Origin: Marinomonas polaris DSM 16579
GTDB lineage: Bacteria; Pseudomonadota; Gammaproteobacteria; Pseudomonadales; Marinomonadaceae
Length of the DNA: 64,000 nt
Direction: 5' to 3'
Assembly (NCBI RefSeq): GCF_900129155.1
Contig: NZ_FQVF01000014.1
Location: 1 to 64,000 of the forward strand
Shown: positions 61,369 through 64,000 of the stretch, piece after piece
Layout: each line of letters starts with the position of its first letter
How positions within the stretch are numbered: the stretch's first letter is position 1
Position numbers and translations under genes: made by a program
Notes under the pieces: model-generated
What the model was told of the DNA's origin: nothing
Seen by the model: the letters and a program-made list of their open reading frames with translations, nothing else
Databases searched by the model: none

Positions 61369-61391
61369 TTATGTGCGATGCTTTTGCATAA
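61369..61391. promoter_or_regulatory. Candidate LysR-type operator between nagAa and the regulator
   Basis: Inverted repeat TTATG (61369-61373) and CATAA (61387-61391), with an inner ATGC/GCAT, in the divergent promoter region. A further ATTCACG at 61447-61453 resembles the half-site of NahR targets. Both are weak. Confidence 0.35.
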
Positions 61392-61470
61392 ACGGACTAT
61401 AGAAGTTGTAGAGATATTCAGATATAAAATAATCCTAATAATGTATATTCACGACAGTGAGATCTCTAAC

Positions 61471-62376
61471 ATGATTCGCCTGCAAGATATTGATTTAAAC
61501 CTGTTGGTTGTTTTTCAACTAATGTATCGAGAACGTAAGACTGGGCTAGTGGCAGAACAGCTTGGATTAACTCAGCCTGCAGTAAGTAATGCCCTAGCCA
61601 GATTAAGGTTGGCGTTAAATGATGAGCTGTTTGAACGAACGGCACGTGGTATGAGGCCCACACCATTTGCCGACAGTATTGCGGAGTCTGTTGGCTATGC
61701 GTTAAGCACATTACAAGACGGCTTAAATTATCAGGAACGTTTTGATCCGCTTTCGAGTGATCGATCCTTTTGCATTAATATGACGGATTTAGGCGAGATT
61801 TATATGTTGCCAAGATTGATGGCGTATCTTGCTGAACATGCACCTAATATTTCGGTCAGTACTGTAAGAGATCAAGGGCAATCACTTAAAGAGGAATTAG
61901 AAACAGGAAGTGTGGATCTTGCGATTGGGCTTTTGCCTCAGTTAGAAGCGGGTTTTTATCAACGAAGACTATTTGACCAAGATTATGTTTGTTTGATGCG
62001 TAAAGGGCATCCCTATGCAGAAGAGACTCTTACTTTAGAAAGCTTTTCAGAATCGGAACATATTATTATAGAAGCTCAAGATACAGGGCATGGGCGAGTA
62101 GAAAAGTTATTGGCTAAAAGTGGTATTTTGCGAGTCAGTAAATTGAAGTTACCGCACTTTATTTCTGCTCCGTACATTGTTGCGAAAACAGATCTAATTG
62201 CTACAGTGACCGAGAAACTTGCCTTACAAACAGCCGAAAATCTTGGGTTGATCGTTAAGCCGCACCCAGTTGATATTCCTCCAGCACAGATTAATATGTT
62301 CTGGCATCGTCGCTATCACCAAGATACAGGCAACATTTGGTTTCGTAATCTGATTTTTGAATTGTTTTCAGAATAA
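61471..62376 (+). CDS. nagR: LysR-family regulator, NahR/NagR-like
   Basis: The protein is 301 residues from the ATG at 61471; upstream in-frame codons add sequence with no family match. The start MIRLQDIDLNLLVVFQLMYR and the helix-turn-helix LTQPAVSNALARLRLALND follow NahR closely. So do DLGEIYMLPRLMAYL, STVRDQGQSL, VDLAIGLLPQLEAGFYQRRL and the end NMFWHRRYHQDTGNIWFRNL. NahR/NagR are activated by salicylate, so the adjacent genes probably respond to salicylate. It is divergent from nagAa. Confidence 0.87.
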   Translation: MIRLQDIDLNLLVVFQLMYRERKTGLVAEQLGLTQPAVSNALARLRLALNDELFERTARGMRPTPFADSIAESVGYALSTLQDGLNYQERFDPLSSDRSFCINMTDLGEIYMLPRLMAYLAEHAPNISVSTVRDQGQSLKEELETGSVDLAIGLLPQLEAGFYQRRLFDQDYVCLMRKGHPYAEETLTLESFSESEHIIIEAQDTGHGRVEKLLAKSGILRVSKLKLPHFISAPYIVAKTDLIATVTEKLALQTAENLGLIVKPHPVDIPPAQINMFWHRRYHQDTGNIWFRNLIFELFSE

Positions 62377-62395
62377 TTTTATAAAAAAGCAAAAA

Positions 62396-62430
62396 GCAAA
62401 AAGCGAATCAAACGATTCGCTTTTTGTTTT
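62396..62430. terminator. Bidirectional terminator between nagR-like gene and gbcA
   Basis: Stem AAAAAGCGAATC/GATTCGCTTTTT with a four-base loop AAAC, flanked by A and T runs. It lies between converging genes. Confidence 0.88.
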
Positions 62431-62476
62431 TCTAGAGGGACTAGAAAAAGATTTGGGCTATTTGAACATGTTCTAA

Positions 62477-63751
62477 TTACTTGGCTTTTAGATTTTTCTG
62501 CATAGTGGATGAGTACCAGTCTAAAAAGTTGATAACACCAAATTCATAGGTTTCTGAGTAAGGACCAGGTTGGTAACCAATCGAGTTGATCCCTAACTGG
62601 TTGCGCTCGCCGAGAACTTTGTCTTGTTCGTTGGTGGCATCCCACACTTTGCGTAGGGTATCTGTCTCGTAATCTATGCCTTCTACGGCGTCTTTATGGA
62701 CGAACCATTTGGTGGTGACGATGCTTTCTTGGGCCGAAACAGGTAATACGCGGAACACAATAAAGTGGTCTGACTGCATGTGGTTCCACGAGTTTGGTAA
62801 ATGCAAAATACGCATGGAACCAAGTTCGCGGTTTTGAATTCTTCCAAGTGGTAACGAGCAAGCGGAAGAGCCGTCTATGGTCATTACTTTTGTTCCTTTT
62901 TTGAGCGGCATCCGCACGATGCGGTTACGTTGCACTTCACCAAAGCTTTTTAGCTTGTGAGGAATGCCTTCTTTATCCCATTGTGCAGCTTGAGCATTGT
63001 AATGATCGTGAAAGTCTTGTGGTGCGCGAGGATCTTCGGTGTCATCCCATTCTAATAATGTTTGAAGTAACTCTGGGTGACTACCGGCACAGTGGTAACA
63101 CTCGCGGTTGTTTTCGAGTACCAATTTCCAGTTAGCGCGTTCATACATGGTGGATTCGACCGCTAATTTGGTGTTTTCCACGTCGTAGGGCTCCATGTAT
63201 TCGTCTAGCGTTGCTAAGAATTCGTCAAATTCGTCGGTTGGTTCAGTTTTACCTAGGCAAACAAAGATGAAGCCACCGCCTGTTTTGCAAAACGCCGATT
63301 TTAGGCCGTGTTGCTTCAAATCGAACTCTTTATTCATTTCTGTGCCAGCAAACAGTAAGTTGCCTTTTAGATCATAAGTCCATTGGTGATAAGGACAAAC
63401 GAGGTTGGCAACCTTGCCTCTGTGTTCGGTGCAAAGTATTGAGCCGCGGTGTCTACAAGTGTTGTGGAAGGCGTTCACGTTGCCCTCGCCGTCACGCAGA
63501 ATCAACACTGGGTTTTGTCCAATTTCGACGGTTATATAGTCGCCTTTTTTTGGGATCTCACTAGTCATGCCCACAAATAGCCATTCTTTTTGAAAGACTT
63601 CTTCCATGTCGATTCTGAACATGTGTGGGTCGTTATAAAGCTGTGCGTCGAGTGAATAGTTGCTAGGACGTTTTTCTAGCAAGTCTGTCATGGCTGTTTT
63701 GGCTTCATCTAAGGAAGCATGGCGTACATTCAGTAGGTCGTGTTGATTCAT
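62477..63751 (-). CDS. gbcA: Glycine betaine monooxygenase oxygenase subunit GbcA
   Basis: The protein is 424 residues from the ATG at 63749-63751, with AAGG nine bases ahead; a TTG at 63772 is an alternative. The Rieske motif is CRHRGSILC with CPYHQWTYDLKG. The mononuclear iron ligands lie in LENNRECYHCAGSHPEL. It matches GbcA, which with the reductase GbcB oxidises glycine betaine to dimethylglycine, the substrate of DgcAB at the other end of the window. The reductase gene is not seen and probably lies beyond 64000. Bases 63752-64000 show no gene or signal I can support. Confidence 0.9.
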   Translation of the reverse strand: MNQHDLLNVRHASLDEAKTAMTDLLEKRPSNYSLDAQLYNDPHMFRIDMEEVFQKEWLFVGMTSEIPKKGDYITVEIGQNPVLILRDGEGNVNAFHNTCRHRGSILCTEHRGKVANLVCPYHQWTYDLKGNLLFAGTEMNKEFDLKQHGLKSAFCKTGGGFIFVCLGKTEPTDEFDEFLATLDEYMEPYDVENTKLAVESTMYERANWKLVLENNRECYHCAGSHPELLQTLLEWDDTEDPRAPQDFHDHYNAQAAQWDKEGIPHKLKSFGEVQRNRIVRMPLKKGTKVMTIDGSSACSLPLGRIQNRELGSMRILHLPNSWNHMQSDHFIVFRVLPVSAQESIVTTKWFVHKDAVEGIDYETDTLRKVWDATNEQDKVLGERNQLGINSIGYQPGPYSETYEFGVINFLDWYSSTMQKNLKAK

Positions 63752-64000
63752 CTTTCTGGGCCTTAATGACAAAAAGATTGATGGAATGCGTCTTTTGACT
63801 ACGAGGCTATAGTCGCTTAATCAATAGGGAAAGAAATGACCATTAACGACAAGAGTTGATACATAAATCGACTCGCAATAGCTTGAGGTACCTAGTCTTG
63901 ATCTAGCCTTGGCTGCCCTGAGCAACTAATTGTCGCGCAGAGTTAACTTGCATTGATCAACAGGACCCAGAATGGCTCAAAACGGTGCCGCTCTTTGTAA

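Noticed and set aside
63752..64000. Possible regulatory element or gbcB start upstream of gbcA
   Set aside because: No open frame or palindrome stands out in the visible 249 bases, and the other side is outside the window.
1..64000. tRNA, rRNA, CRISPR arrays and prophage genes
   Set aside because: None was seen on reading either strand; no cloverleaf, no evenly spaced direct repeats and no phage structural genes.

Overview
The window looks like the chromosome of a marine gammaproteobacterium of the Oceanospirillales, most like Marinomonas. This rests on recognition of gene content and protein flavour, not on a database search. The genes are catabolic and transport functions for plant- or algae-derived compounds (glycine betaine, arabinosides, purines, sucrose/fructans, salicylate/gentisate). 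They are separated by accessory patches: IS remnants, toxin-antitoxin modules, intergenic repeats and an integron-type gene-cassette array.

Layout. 1-1036: end of an IS3-family element inserted into an OLD-type ATPase/TOPRIM nuclease gene. 1120-2717: a diverged intergenic repeat pair around a small membrane-protein gene. 2880-10901: glycine-betaine/dimethylglycine catabolism (M19-like protein, DUF5943-like protein, DgcA, DgcB, EtfA, EtfB). 11319-14588: a chemoreceptor and a Fur-box-controlled metal-chelate binding protein. 14682-22737: arabinoside operon (ArsR-type regulator, GH51 arabinofuranosidase, sugar ABC transporter, mutarotase). 22923-37059: purine oxidation (HpxO, HiuH, UraD, XdhABC) together with a 2OG-Fe(II) oxygenase, a deaminase and an SsuABC/TauABC-like importer. 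A frameshifted hicAB and a relBE-like pair interrupt it.

37130-42038: a relBE-like pair between repeats, followed by a run of gene cassettes. Each cassette ends in an attC-like site with conserved TAAC...GTTA ends and a folded stem. No integrase gene is visible. The cassettes encode a membrane protein, an HNH nuclease, a HEPN-like protein, an unknown protein, and a two-gene ADP-ribosyltransferase-like (DUF3990-type) cassette. This is the most interesting part of the window and could be an integrase-less cassette cluster of defence or toxin functions.

42120-43446: DUF1127 gene and a divergent LysR regulator. 43482-51118: an AT-rich sucrose/fructan import and hydrolysis operon (LacI regulator, ABC transporter, GH32) bounded by two inverted, decayed IS5-family copies, so it resembles an old composite transposon. 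51203-52540: pssA. 52607-62376: a nag-like salicylate 5-hydroxylase/gentisate pathway with a TAXI-type TRAP transporter and a NahR/NagR-like activator. 62477-63751: gbcA, the first step of betaine demethylation, whose later steps are at the other end of the window.

Limits: all functions come from reading motifs and family resemblance. Substrates of transporters and the start codons noted are inferences.
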